Below, piece by piece: positions 1 to 5,338 of a DNA stretch of 5,338 nucleotides. Numbering within the stretch: the first letter of the stretch is position 1; each line of letters opens with the position of its first letter. This stretch comes from Bacteroidales bacterium UBA5515 (GTDB taxonomy: Bacteria; Bacteroidota; Bacteroidia; Bacteroidales; P3), in NCBI GenBank assembly GCA_002423895.1, contig DIOL01000034.1, forward strand, positions 13,716 through 19,053, read 5' to 3'. The position numbers and the translations under genes are program-made. The notes beneath the pieces are model-generated. The model saw only the letters and a list, made by a program, of their open reading frames with translations, was not told where the DNA came from and ran no database searches.

Positions 1-40
1 CCTTAAAAGGGATGTGCTCTACCGACTGAGCTACTTAGTC
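1..40 (-). tRNA. tRNA-Lys (anticodon TTT), 5' half, cut by the window edge
   Basis: Read on the minus strand, the 5' half of a tRNA starts at position 40: acceptor strand GACTAAG, T8-A9, D-stem GCTC/GAGC enclosing AGTCGGTA, then A26, anticodon stem CATCC and loop CTTTTAA. The anticodon is TTT (positions 7-5), which reads lysine codons AAA and AAG. The 3' anticodon stem begins with GG and then leaves the window, so the T-arm and acceptor 3' strand are not visible. A well-formed promoter lies just upstream on the same strand. Identity is strong from the D-arm consensus and loop; pairing of the rest cannot be checked here. Confidence 0.93.
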
Positions 41-57
41 GTTTTGTTTTGGAAGTG

Positions 58-88
58 CAAAGGTAGTTCTTTTTTTATTACTGGCAAA
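58..88 (-). promoter_or_regulatory. Bacteroidota-type promoter for tRNA-Lys
   Basis: On the minus strand there is TTTG at 88-85, a 19-nt spacer, then TACCTTTG at 65-58. This matches the Bacteroides-type -33 (TTTG) and -7 (TAnnTTTG) consensus exactly, with normal spacing. Transcription would start near position 51, about 10 nt before the tRNA 5' end at 40. The match is seen directly; its activity is inferred. Confidence 0.85.
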
Positions 89-189
89 TCTTTTCAAATA
101 ATTTTAATACACATTTCCTCTATATCTCTTTAAATCAGAAATATAATTTTGTCTTTTATTTCCACGTTTACAAATAATGGCAGAAAAAC

Positions 190-220
190 TTGTTTTTTTT
201 GTAAATATTCTTTATTATTG
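190..220 (+). promoter_or_regulatory. Possible promoter for the 138-aa gene and wbqC-like gene
   Basis: TTG at 190-192, a 20-nt spacer, then TATTATTG at 213-220 resembles the Bacteroidota -33/-7 promoter with one mismatch in TAnnTTTG. It would start transcription near 227, about 20 nt before the ATG at 247. The 41-246 gap also carries the divergent tRNA-Lys promoter and AT-rich sequence; nothing else is recognisable in it. AT-rich DNA yields such matches by chance, so this is tentative. Confidence 0.45.
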
Positions 221-246
221 CAAAAACTTATCTTATAGATTTTCAT

Positions 247-663
247 ATGGAATTAGAAATAAAATTAAAAGAAGGCATTGGAGAATTAGCATTTAATTCC
301 TCAATTGATCAAGCCATTAAGCTGTTCGGAAAACCAAATGATGTTGAAAATATTGGAGAGGATATTGATTATCCGACAACAATTCTTCATTATGATAACT
401 TGGGATTAAGCTTATTTTTTGAAACAAATGAGACATGCAAATTAACCTGCATTGATATTGATAATCTTGATGCAACAATATTTGGACAAAAAATATTAGA
501 TTGCACTTCAAGAAAAATTGAAGAATTGATGATCAAGAATAACATCTTTAATGAGACAAAAGAAAAAGAAGATTGGGGAGAAATGCGTATTTCATTTGAA
601 GATTATAGTATAGATTTTTATTTTATTGACGATAAACTAGTTTCAGTTACCTTTGGAAAATAA
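247..663 (+). CDS. Hypothetical 138-aa acidic protein, possible tandem BamE-like halves
   Basis: I do not recognise this protein. It has no signal peptide or membrane segment, so it is probably cytoplasmic, and it is rich in Glu and Asp. Residues 10-35 (GIGELAF, then a helix ending in LFGKPNDVE) follow the pattern 'G-I-G-hydrophobic ... helix ... LG-P' seen in BamE/SmpA-like and related small alpha/beta domains. Residues 79-138 appear to repeat the layout of residues 11-72: a helix (IDQAIKLF versus SRKIEELM), then two or three strands (ILHYDNLGLSLFF versus MRISFEDYSIDFYF) and a last strand (CKLTCIDI versus KLVSVTFG). This suggests an internal duplication, judged by eye. The ATG at 247 has no Shine-Dalgarno, as usual in Bacteroidota. 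Its end overlaps the WbqC-family gene by 11 nt, so the two are probably co-translated. No function can be assigned. Confidence 0.8.
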   Translation: MELEIKLKEGIGELAFNSSIDQAIKLFGKPNDVENIGEDIDYPTTILHYDNLGLSLFFETNETCKLTCIDIDNLDATIFGQKILDCTSRKIEELMIKNNIFNETKEKEDWGEMRISFEDYSIDFYFIDDKLVSVTFGK

Positions 664-1276
664 CATTACACCCATATTCCCAGCCTTCTTCTTCCCTAAT
701 GTAGAGTACTTTATGAATTTAAGGAAGTTCGACACCATAAGTATTGAAACATGTGAAAACTTTCCAAAACAAACCTTTCGTAATAGGACATACATACTTT
801 CAGCAAACGGAATTTTAAGCATAAATGTTCCTTTAATTAAAGCAACAAATATAAAACAAAAAACTTCAGAAATTAGAATTTCTTATACAGAGAATTGGAA
901 TATTAAAGCATGGAGAACAATTACTTCTGCATATAGCAAGAGTATATATTTTGAATATTTTGAAGACGACATAAAAAATTTCTTTACAAATAAATATGAA
1001 AAACTTATTGACCTGAACTTAGATATATTATACTACTTTATAAATAAGTTTGACATTAAAACAAAAATTGAATTTACTCAAAACTATAATATTATAAATC
1101 AAGATTACGATTTCAGGAACAAATTCTTTGCAAATAAGAGAGAAAACGATTCAAACATTAAATTTACTCCATACATTCAATGTTTTTCTGATAAATTTCC
1201 ATTTACAAGAAACCTTTCGTGCATAGACTTACTAATGAATACTGGCAAAGAGAGCAATTTAATCATTAATTTCTAA
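653..1276 (+). CDS. WbqC-family protein
   Basis: This 207-aa protein matches the Bacteroidota form of the WbqC-like family in length and motifs. The N-terminal block has FP at 14-15 and VEYF at 17-20; then comes the charged/aromatic stretch FPKQTFRNRTYI at 37-48, a strand around NGILSINVP (52-60), and the conserved region with NW (81-82), AWRTITSAY (86-94) and the FEYFEDD run (100-106). WbqC proteins are found in O-antigen and surface polysaccharide clusters and have been suggested to act in modifying or transferring groups onto amino-sugars; their exact reaction is not settled. No signal peptide or membrane segment is seen. The start is TTG at 653: an in-frame TAG lies at 638-640, no ATG or GTG follows before Met21, and starting at Met21 would lose the conserved N-terminal block. 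The TTG overlaps the end of the upstream gene by 11 nt, consistent with translational coupling. Confidence 0.85.
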   Translation: MENNITPIFPAFFFPNVEYFMNLRKFDTISIETCENFPKQTFRNRTYILSANGILSINVPLIKATNIKQKTSEIRISYTENWNIKAWRTITSAYSKSIYFEYFEDDIKNFFTNKYEKLIDLNLDILYYFINKFDIKTKIEFTQNYNIINQDYDFRNKFFANKRENDSNIKFTPYIQCFSDKFPFTRNLSCIDLLMNTGKESNLIINF

Positions 1277-1305
1277 TTATATTTTTTTTTAATGATTCAA
1301 ATATT

Positions 1306-1313
1306 TATCTTTG
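1306..1313 (+). promoter_or_regulatory. Promoter -7 element for the wecA-like/ftsE pair
   Basis: TATCTTTG at 1306-1313 is an exact TAnnTTTG match in the 60-nt gap after the WbqC-family gene. Transcription would start near 1318-1320, about 18 nt before the ATG at 1337. No clear TTTG -33 element is present; a T-run at 1282-1290 lies where it would be expected. The position suggests a transcription start independent of the upstream pair. Confidence 0.7.
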
Positions 1314-1336
1314 CACTTTAATTTAAAAGTAAATCT

Positions 1337-2473
1337 ATGATATATATTTATTGTTTTCTTATTTCAGCATTATTAGTTTTATTCATTATGCCTTACTATA
1401 TAAAACTAATGCTAAAATATAAAGTTATAGATCATTCAGGAGGACGTAAAATTCACAAAGGGCTAAAAGTAAATGTTGGAGGATTAGTTATCTTTGTTTC
1501 ATTTTTAGTTTCATATATCGTAGCCTTACCTTATTTATCGAACAATGGTAATATTGATTCTGCTATTACATTTATTCTTGTCCTGACTTGTATAATTGTT
1601 GTTGGAGTAAGAGACGACATGAACTCCCTTACTGCAAAAAACAAATTAGTACTCGAAATTATTGCAATACTTTTCCTATGTAGAATGGGAATACTTATTG
1701 ATAATCTATATGGTTTTTTAGGCATATATGAATTGCCTCTTTGGCTTAGTTATGTTGTTACAATATTTTTCTTTGTTGTTATCATTAATACATATAATCT
1801 AATTGATGGTATTGATGGACAAGCAGTAACTCAAGCCTTAATTATATTAATCCCTCTGTTTATTTTTTTCCTAATTCTTGGGAATAATAACTCTGAAATA
1901 GTATTTCATAATCCTAATTTTTGGACTATAATTTGTATTGGCATAGTAGGAGCTTTAGTTAGCTTTCTTTATTATAATTGGGAGCCTTCAAAAATATTTA
2001 TGGGTGATACTGGCTCAATTTTCATTGGAACAATTATTGCAAGCGCCATGGTTTGCGCAATAAATTTTAATGGTCATAACCACAATGATTTTAATTTATT
2101 TGGATTTGAAATAAAGTCTAAAATTGGCATTGTAGTAACCTTGTTTTATATTCCTTTAGCCGATACTTTAAGAGTTTTCTGTGCAAGAATTCTTAAGAAA
2201 AAGTCTCCATTCACTCCAGACAAATCTCATATTCATCACTTCCTTCTTAGGACTGGCGCATCTCACAAAACTAGCACCTTAATAACACTTACATTTTCAA
2301 TCATTATTTCTACACTTGGACTTATCTTTTCAGTAATATTTACAGACAATATTTTTATTCCTTTAATGGTTGTATTATTTATTTTATATGTAATATCTGT
2401 TTCCTATATTACTAAAAGAAGGTTAGAATTAATGAAAAAGAAATTAAGATGTCAGAAGAAATTAACTCAGTAG
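1337..2473 (+). CDS. WecA-like polyprenyl-phosphate GlcNAc-1-phosphate transferase (glycosyltransferase family 4, MraY superfamily)
   Basis: This 378-aa polytopic inner-membrane enzyme belongs to the PNPT (MraY/WecA/TagO) superfamily. Such enzymes transfer a sugar-1-phosphate from a UDP-sugar to undecaprenyl phosphate, the first committed step of a lipid-linked surface glycan. Visible motifs in order: RKIHKG (37-42) with GG (48-49); the Mg-binding pair in GVRDDM (D93, D94); NLIDGIDG (154-161, D157 and D160); FMGDTGS (221-227, D224); and PDKSHIHHFLL (294-304) with the His motif H298, H300, H301 that marks WecA-type enzymes rather than MraY. About ten or eleven hydrophobic segments surround these loops, and the C-terminus is a short Lys/Arg-rich tail. 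Length is normal for the family, and no catalytic residue is missing. The sugar is probably GlcNAc or a related N-acetylhexosamine, but sequence alone does not fix it. The last 25 nt overlap the FtsE gene, so they share a transcript. Confidence 0.92.
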   Translation: MIYIYCFLISALLVLFIMPYYIKLMLKYKVIDHSGGRKIHKGLKVNVGGLVIFVSFLVSYIVALPYLSNNGNIDSAITFILVLTCIIVVGVRDDMNSLTAKNKLVLEIIAILFLCRMGILIDNLYGFLGIYELPLWLSYVVTIFFFVVIINTYNLIDGIDGQAVTQALIILIPLFIFFLILGNNNSEIVFHNPNFWTIICIGIVGALVSFLYYNWEPSKIFMGDTGSIFIGTIIASAMVCAINFNGHNHNDFNLFGFEIKSKIGIVVTLFYIPLADTLRVFCARILKKKSPFTPDKSHIHHFLLRTGASHKTSTLITLTFSIIISTLGLIFSVIFTDNIFIPLMVVLFILYVISVSYITKRRLELMKKKLRCQKKLTQ

Positions 2474-3204
2474 AAGAAACAAATATCGATAATAATCCTC
2501 TAACACAAGAGCAAGATGCTCAAGAAACAAAGTTAGAAGAAAAATTAAGTCCAATTATTAAACTTAAAGATGCCACTCTATCACAAGGGAAAATGACATT
2601 AAGCAATGTCAACCTTACAATTGATGAAGGTGAATTTTTATATATTATTGGGAAAACAGGAACAGGTAAAAGTACTCTTTTAAAAACAATTTATGCGGAC
2701 ATACCACTAACGGCTGGAGAAGGAGAAGTTTGTGGATTTGCCCTAAATAAATTAAAGAAGAAAAACATACCAATGCTAAGACGTAAGCTTGGAATTGTAT
2801 TTCAAGACTTTCAACTTCTTCAAGACAGAAACATTTTTGAAAATATTGCTTTTGTCCTAAAATCAATTGGAATTAAAGACAAGGAAGAAATTAAGACAAG
2901 AGTCACCTCTGCTTTGGAAGAAGTTGGAATGGCATCAAGAGAAACTGAAATGCCATATAGTTTAAGTGAGGGAGAGATGCAAAGAGTTGCAATTGCAAGA
3001 GCAATTGTAAATCAACCTAAACTAATAATTGCAGATGAACCAACTGGAAATCTTGATCCAATCACTTCTGAAGAAATTGTTAAGTTGTTGATGAAAATCA
3101 ATAGTGAATACAAAACAACCATTCTTATGGTAACACATGACTATCTTGTTATAGAAAAATTCCGTTCAAGAGTAATTTGTTGCGAAAACGGAAAAGTTAT
3201 TTAA
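2449..3204 (+). CDS. ftsE: FtsE-like cell division ABC transporter ATP-binding protein
   Basis: This 251-aa ABC ATPase is closest to FtsE, the cytoplasmic ATPase that with membrane protein FtsX controls cell-wall hydrolases at the division septum. Motifs: Walker A GKTGTGKST (68-76), Q-loop Q119 in LGIVFQDFQLL, signature LSEGE (172-176) followed by MQRVAIARA, Walker B KLIIADEP with D196 and E197, D-loop NLD (201-203), and H-loop H230. RRKLGIVFQDFQLL and the DRNIFENIAFVL region are typical of Bacteroidota FtsE. Two oddities: the third signature residue is Glu (usual LSGGE), and residues 1 to about 34 form an acidic, Glu/Asn/Gln-rich tail ahead of the domain. The ATG at 2449 is preferred because the next in-frame Met (Met49) would remove the first strand of the domain. 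No ftsX is in this window; in Bacteroidota it is commonly encoded elsewhere. LolD/MacB-type ATPases are the alternative. Confidence 0.85.
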   Translation: MSEEINSVEETNIDNNPLTQEQDAQETKLEEKLSPIIKLKDATLSQGKMTLSNVNLTIDEGEFLYIIGKTGTGKSTLLKTIYADIPLTAGEGEVCGFALNKLKKKNIPMLRRKLGIVFQDFQLLQDRNIFENIAFVLKSIGIKDKEEIKTRVTSALEEVGMASRETEMPYSLSEGEMQRVAIARAIVNQPKLIIADEPTGNLDPITSEEIVKLLMKINSEYKTTILMVTHDYLVIEKFRSRVICCENGKVI

Positions 3205-3206
3205 AT

Positions 3207-4109
3207 CTATCTACTTTTTTGGGATTGCTTTTCTTTTGAAAGCTGAGAAAAATATCCTAATTTATAAAAATCTAAAAGATGTAAATTAGGATGTTTGCTC
3301 TTCAAATTTAATTCAATAATTTCCCTCAATAACTTATAGAAAAATATAGTAATATTTCTAAGCTTATATTTATTCACTTGAAAATATGCTTTGACAAGTT
3401 TAATATCAAAGAAATCTTCAATATTATTATTTTTATCAATAATATCGACCAAGTTTCTTATAGAATTACGAGTATTGCTAATAAATTCATTCGCATCATA
3501 AAGACCAATATGAATAACAGGATTACTAATTATTTTAAACCTAAATCCTCTTTTCTTTAAATCAACTCCAAAAGCAGTATCTTCATGTCCATAGCCTAAC
3601 ATAGTAGAATCAAACTGAGAAGTTTCAAAAACATCTTTTCTTATTAAAAAATTATTTGTCATAAAACTCTTAGCATTACATCTATTGCATTTAGACTCTC
3701 TTTTTTTACCATAAATCCAATGTAAATAAAACTTTCTCTTTACTTTTTCTTTTTCAGGATAAATTCTCCCTCCACAAATTACATCAGCTTCATCTTTAAA
3801 TTTATGATAAAGACAAAGATAATTCTTTGATGCAATTTCTCCATCGCAATCCAAAAATAGTAAATGAGTCCCTTTTGCCTCCTTAGCCATAAGATTCCTA
3901 ATTGCAGCACGACCGTAGTTCTTAGGAAGCTCTTTATAAATAACATTAGATAAATTAGAAAGTTCTTTATTTTGATGATATTTCTTTGTTGAGAAATCAT
4001 CATAAATCAAAATCTCAAAATCTTCTCCAATTTTTAAAGCCTGCTTATGAAGATCTTGGCATAGCTTTGAGCAGTCAAAATTATATGTAGGGATTAATAT
4101 TGAAAACAT
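3207..4109 (-). CDS. GT2-like (GT-A fold) glycosyltransferase
   Basis: This 300-aa protein has a GT-A glycosyltransferase domain that would transfer a sugar from a nucleotide-sugar donor, probably at the cytoplasmic face of the membrane. It opens with FSILIPTYN (2-10), the first nucleotide-binding strand; D37-D38 lie at the end of the second strand; NYGRAAIRN (64-72) is the helix typical of the family; DCD at 87-89 is the metal-binding DxD. GYGHEDTAFG (172-181) matches the 'GhEDtdf' motif of the galactosyltransferase-like C-terminal half and would supply the catalytic or acceptor-binding acid. A CxxC pair (C141, C144) sits between the halves and is unusual. After about residue 210 the chain is helical and basic, with no convincing membrane span. 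It begins 1 nt after the stop of the upstream glycosyltransferase, so the two are co-transcribed and probably coupled. Its stop lies 2 nt from the convergent ftsE stop. Donor and acceptor are unknown. Confidence 0.87.
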   Translation of the reverse strand: MFSILIPTYNFDCSKLCQDLHKQALKIGEDFEILIYDDFSTKKYHQNKELSNLSNVIYKELPKNYGRAAIRNLMAKEAKGTHLLFLDCDGEIASKNYLCLYHKFKDEADVICGGRIYPEKEKVKRKFYLHWIYGKKRESKCNRCNAKSFMTNNFLIRKDVFETSQFDSTMLGYGHEDTAFGVDLKKRGFRFKIISNPVIHIGLYDANEFISNTRNSIRNLVDIIDKNNNIEDFFDIKLVKAYFQVNKYKLRNITIFFYKLLREIIELNLKSKHPNLHLLDFYKLGYFSQLSKEKQSQKSR

Positions 4110-4110
4110 C

Positions 4111-5217
4111 TTAAATGCAACTTAATAATTCTATTATCTTTTTTTGTTCTTCTTCCCAACAAAGTATTTGCTTAACTTTTCTACAGTTTTCAGAATACAA
4201 TTCTCTTTTTTCTTTGTCATTTAAAAGAGAATTAATCTGAGATGCAATATTTATTGGGTTATGATTAACTAAAAAATCACATATATCTAACGTTTCAACA
4301 ACGGTTTTTATTTCATTCAAAGGAGTTATTAATATTGGTATCTCTGCATGAATATATTCAAAAAGTTTATTTGGTAGACTTATTGCATAATTTTGATTAG
4401 TATCTTTATCTAAAGAAAGGCCAATATCTGCATTAAAAGTATATTGCATCATATCTTCAAAAGGAATTCTTGGAACAAAAGAAACTTTATTTCTTACTCC
4501 ATAATTTGAAGCCAAATTCTTCAAATTATTATAAACATCCCCATCTCCAACAATATATAAATAAGCATCGATCCATTGCATACTTTCGATCAATTCTTCC
4601 ATTCCTCTTTCAATATTGCATCCACCTCCCTGCCAAACCAGAATTGGTTTATCTGGCATATTCAAGTCATCTTTTGATTTAAGCTTTTTAATACTATCTT
4701 TCCTTGGACAATTTCTAACAATAATAGAATTAACTCCATATTCCTTTTTAAAATAATCTGCAATAGGATTACAAACAGTTACTATATATTTTAAATGAGG
4801 AACTATTCTTTTTTCAACTCTCTTCCAAAACCATTTTGCAAATCTATTATATTTTAATTCAGGAACCTCTGTAAAATGCTCGTGAGAATCAAAAATTAGT
4901 GGTATTTTCTTAATTCTGGAAACCAAATAATTTGATAATAAAGTATCCAAATCATTAGCCCAAAGAATATCTTGTTTTGAAAATAGAAGTTTAAAGAAAA
5001 GTCTAAGATTAAAATCAGCATAAAAAAAGAAACTTGTGTAAAAGCAAAGATGCATTCTTGAATAAGAATAGTTTCTTTTATTCATTTGAGGACTATTTCT
5101 CTTTAATCTTCCAATTAAATGAACATCATAGCCAGCCTCAACAAGGGTAGAACATGTTTTATCAACCCTATTATCAGTTATTAAATCGTTACTTACTGAA
5201 ACAACTACTTTTTTCAT
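4111..5217 (-). CDS. GT4-like (GT-B fold) glycosyltransferase
   Basis: This 368-aa protein has a two-domain GT-B architecture. The N-terminal domain starts with VVVSVSNDLITDNRV (4-18), typical of a Bacteroidota glycosyltransferase subfamily, and continues with ILWANDLDT (84-92) and the FDSHEHFTEVPE region (109-120). The C-terminal donor-binding domain holds VWQGGGC (194-200), ERGMEELIESM (203-213), the YIVGDGD loop (221-227) and SLPNKLFEYI (280-289) with E287. The first Glu of the usual EX7E pair is not present (position 279 is Ile), as is common in this 'PNKLFEY' type. It should move a sugar from a nucleotide-diphosphate donor with retention, for a surface glycan or glycolipid. The start is firm: an in-frame TAA lies two codons upstream of the ATG. 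It is the first gene of a two-gene unit and sits just downstream of a tRNA and its terminator, with no obvious promoter of its own. Confidence 0.87.
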   Translation of the reverse strand: MKKVVVSVSNDLITDNRVDKTCSTLVEAGYDVHLIGRLKRNSPQMNKRNYSYSRMHLCFYTSFFFYADFNLRLFFKLLFSKQDILWANDLDTLLSNYLVSRIKKIPLIFDSHEHFTEVPELKYNRFAKWFWKRVEKRIVPHLKYIVTVCNPIADYFKKEYGVNSIIVRNCPRKDSIKKLKSKDDLNMPDKPILVWQGGGCNIERGMEELIESMQWIDAYLYIVGDGDVYNNLKNLASNYGVRNKVSFVPRIPFEDMMQYTFNADIGLSLDKDTNQNYAISLPNKLFEYIHAEIPILITPLNEIKTVVETLDICDFLVNHNPINIASQINSLLNDKEKRELYSENCRKVKQILCWEEEQKKIIELLSCI

Positions 5218-5234
5218 TATTTACATATAAACAA

Positions 5235-5262
5235 AAAAGGCCTTTAAAACTAAAGGCCTTTT
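5235..5262 (-). terminator. Intrinsic terminator downstream of the CAT-anticodon tRNA
   Basis: A perfect 12-bp inverted repeat (arms 5235-5246 and 5251-5262, loop AAAC, core AAAGGCCTTT) lies between the tRNA 3' end and the glycosyltransferase start. On the minus strand the hairpin is followed by a T-rich run (TTTTTTGTTT from 5238). The dyad is seen directly. Its role as the tRNA terminator is inferred from position and could be partial, allowing read-through into the glycosyltransferase pair. Confidence 0.82.
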
Positions 5263-5271
5263 CAATTAACG

Positions 5272-5338
5272 TGGTCCCACTTGGGCTCGAACCAAGGACC
5301 CCCTGATTATGAGTCAGATGCTCTAACCAACTGAGCTA
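5272..5338 (-). tRNA. tRNA with anticodon CAT (elongator Met, or Ile2), cut at its 5' end
   Basis: On the minus strand, everything except the 7-nt 5' acceptor strand is visible: T8-A9, D-arm GCTC/GAGC, anticodon stem TCTGA/TCAGG with loop CTCATAA (anticodon CAT at 5311-5309), variable loop GGGTC, T-stem CTTGG/CCAAG around TTCGAGC, 3' acceptor strand TGGGACC and discriminator A. No CCA follows. The anticodon fits elongator tRNA-Met or tRNA-Ile2, whose C34 becomes lysidine. The loop CTCATAA occurs in both. The predicted G-rich 3' acceptor strand (G67-G69) resembles Ile2 in E. coli, but I cannot decide. It is not an initiator tRNA, because the anticodon stem lacks the three G-C pairs. Confidence 0.93.

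Noticed and set aside
1261..1297. Possible terminator after the WbqC-family gene (AATCATT ... AATGATT plus a T-run at 1282-1290)
   Set aside because: The arms are only 7 bp, all but one pair A-T, with a 23-nt loop that itself contains the T-run. This would not form a stable terminator hairpin.
1337..2473. Assignment of the transferase as MraY of peptidoglycan synthesis
   Set aside because: The HIHH motif near residue 298 and the lack of neighbouring mur genes fit the WecA/TagO branch instead.
3224..3245. GCTTT/AAAGC inverted repeat just past the ftsE stop codon
   Set aside because: The stem is 5 bp with no following T-run on the plus strand, and it lies inside the opposing glycosyltransferase gene.
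3378..4682. Short plus-strand open frames at 3378-3560 and 4470-4682 inside the glycosyltransferase genes
   Set aside because: They are antisense to well-supported coding genes, have no promoter or family resemblance, and are expected by chance in AT-rich sequence.
5221..5240. TATATGTA / CTTTTTTG on the minus strand as a -7 element for the glycosyltransferase pair
   Set aside because: Neither fits TAnnTTTG well. The first would start transcription at or after the ATG, and the second lies within the terminator T-run with a poor spacer to TTG.
20..5338. Shared sequence near both ends (ctgagcta with flanking bases) as a possible direct repeat or att site
   Set aside because: It is the conserved D-arm found in most tRNA genes, so the match is explained by tRNA homology.

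Overview
The window looks like chromosomal DNA from an AT-rich member of the Bacteroidota. Three things point there. No gene has a Shine-Dalgarno sequence. Upstream of tRNA-Lys and of the WecA-like gene there are exact matches to the Bacteroidota -7 promoter element TAnnTTTG. The proteins (a WbqC-family protein, a WecA/MraY-type transferase, FtsE and two glycosyltransferases) read like versions typical of that phylum. The visible tRNA 3' end has no encoded CCA. I cannot name a genus.

Layout: the left edge cuts a minus-strand tRNA-Lys(TTT), whose promoter is very clear. Next comes a plus-strand run of four genes: a 138-aa protein of unknown function, a WbqC-family protein that starts at TTG and overlaps it by 11 nt, then, behind its own promoter, a WecA-like polyprenyl-phosphate sugar-1-phosphate transferase and an FtsE-like ABC ATPase overlapping by 25 nt. 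FtsE converges, with 2 nt between stop codons, on a minus-strand pair of glycosyltransferases: a GT-B (GT4-like) gene followed 1 nt later by a GT-A (GT2-like) gene. Upstream of that pair are a perfect 12-bp-stem terminator and a minus-strand tRNA with anticodon CAT, cut by the right edge.

The shared theme is the cell envelope. The WecA-like enzyme would start a lipid-linked glycan on undecaprenyl phosphate, and the two glycosyltransferases could extend that glycan or another one. WbqC proteins often occur with surface polysaccharide genes, and FtsE is the ATPase of the FtsEX division complex. The link between them is inferred from gene position alone.

The window is almost fully coding, with no intergenic stretch longer than about 210 nt. 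I found no CRISPR array, insertion sequence, phage gene, toxin-antitoxin pair or other obviously new system. The points most worth a second look are the apparent internal duplication in the unknown 138-aa protein, the altered ABC signature (LSEGE) and acidic N-terminal tail of FtsE, the wecA-ftsE overlap, and the lack of an obvious promoter for the glycosyltransferase pair.
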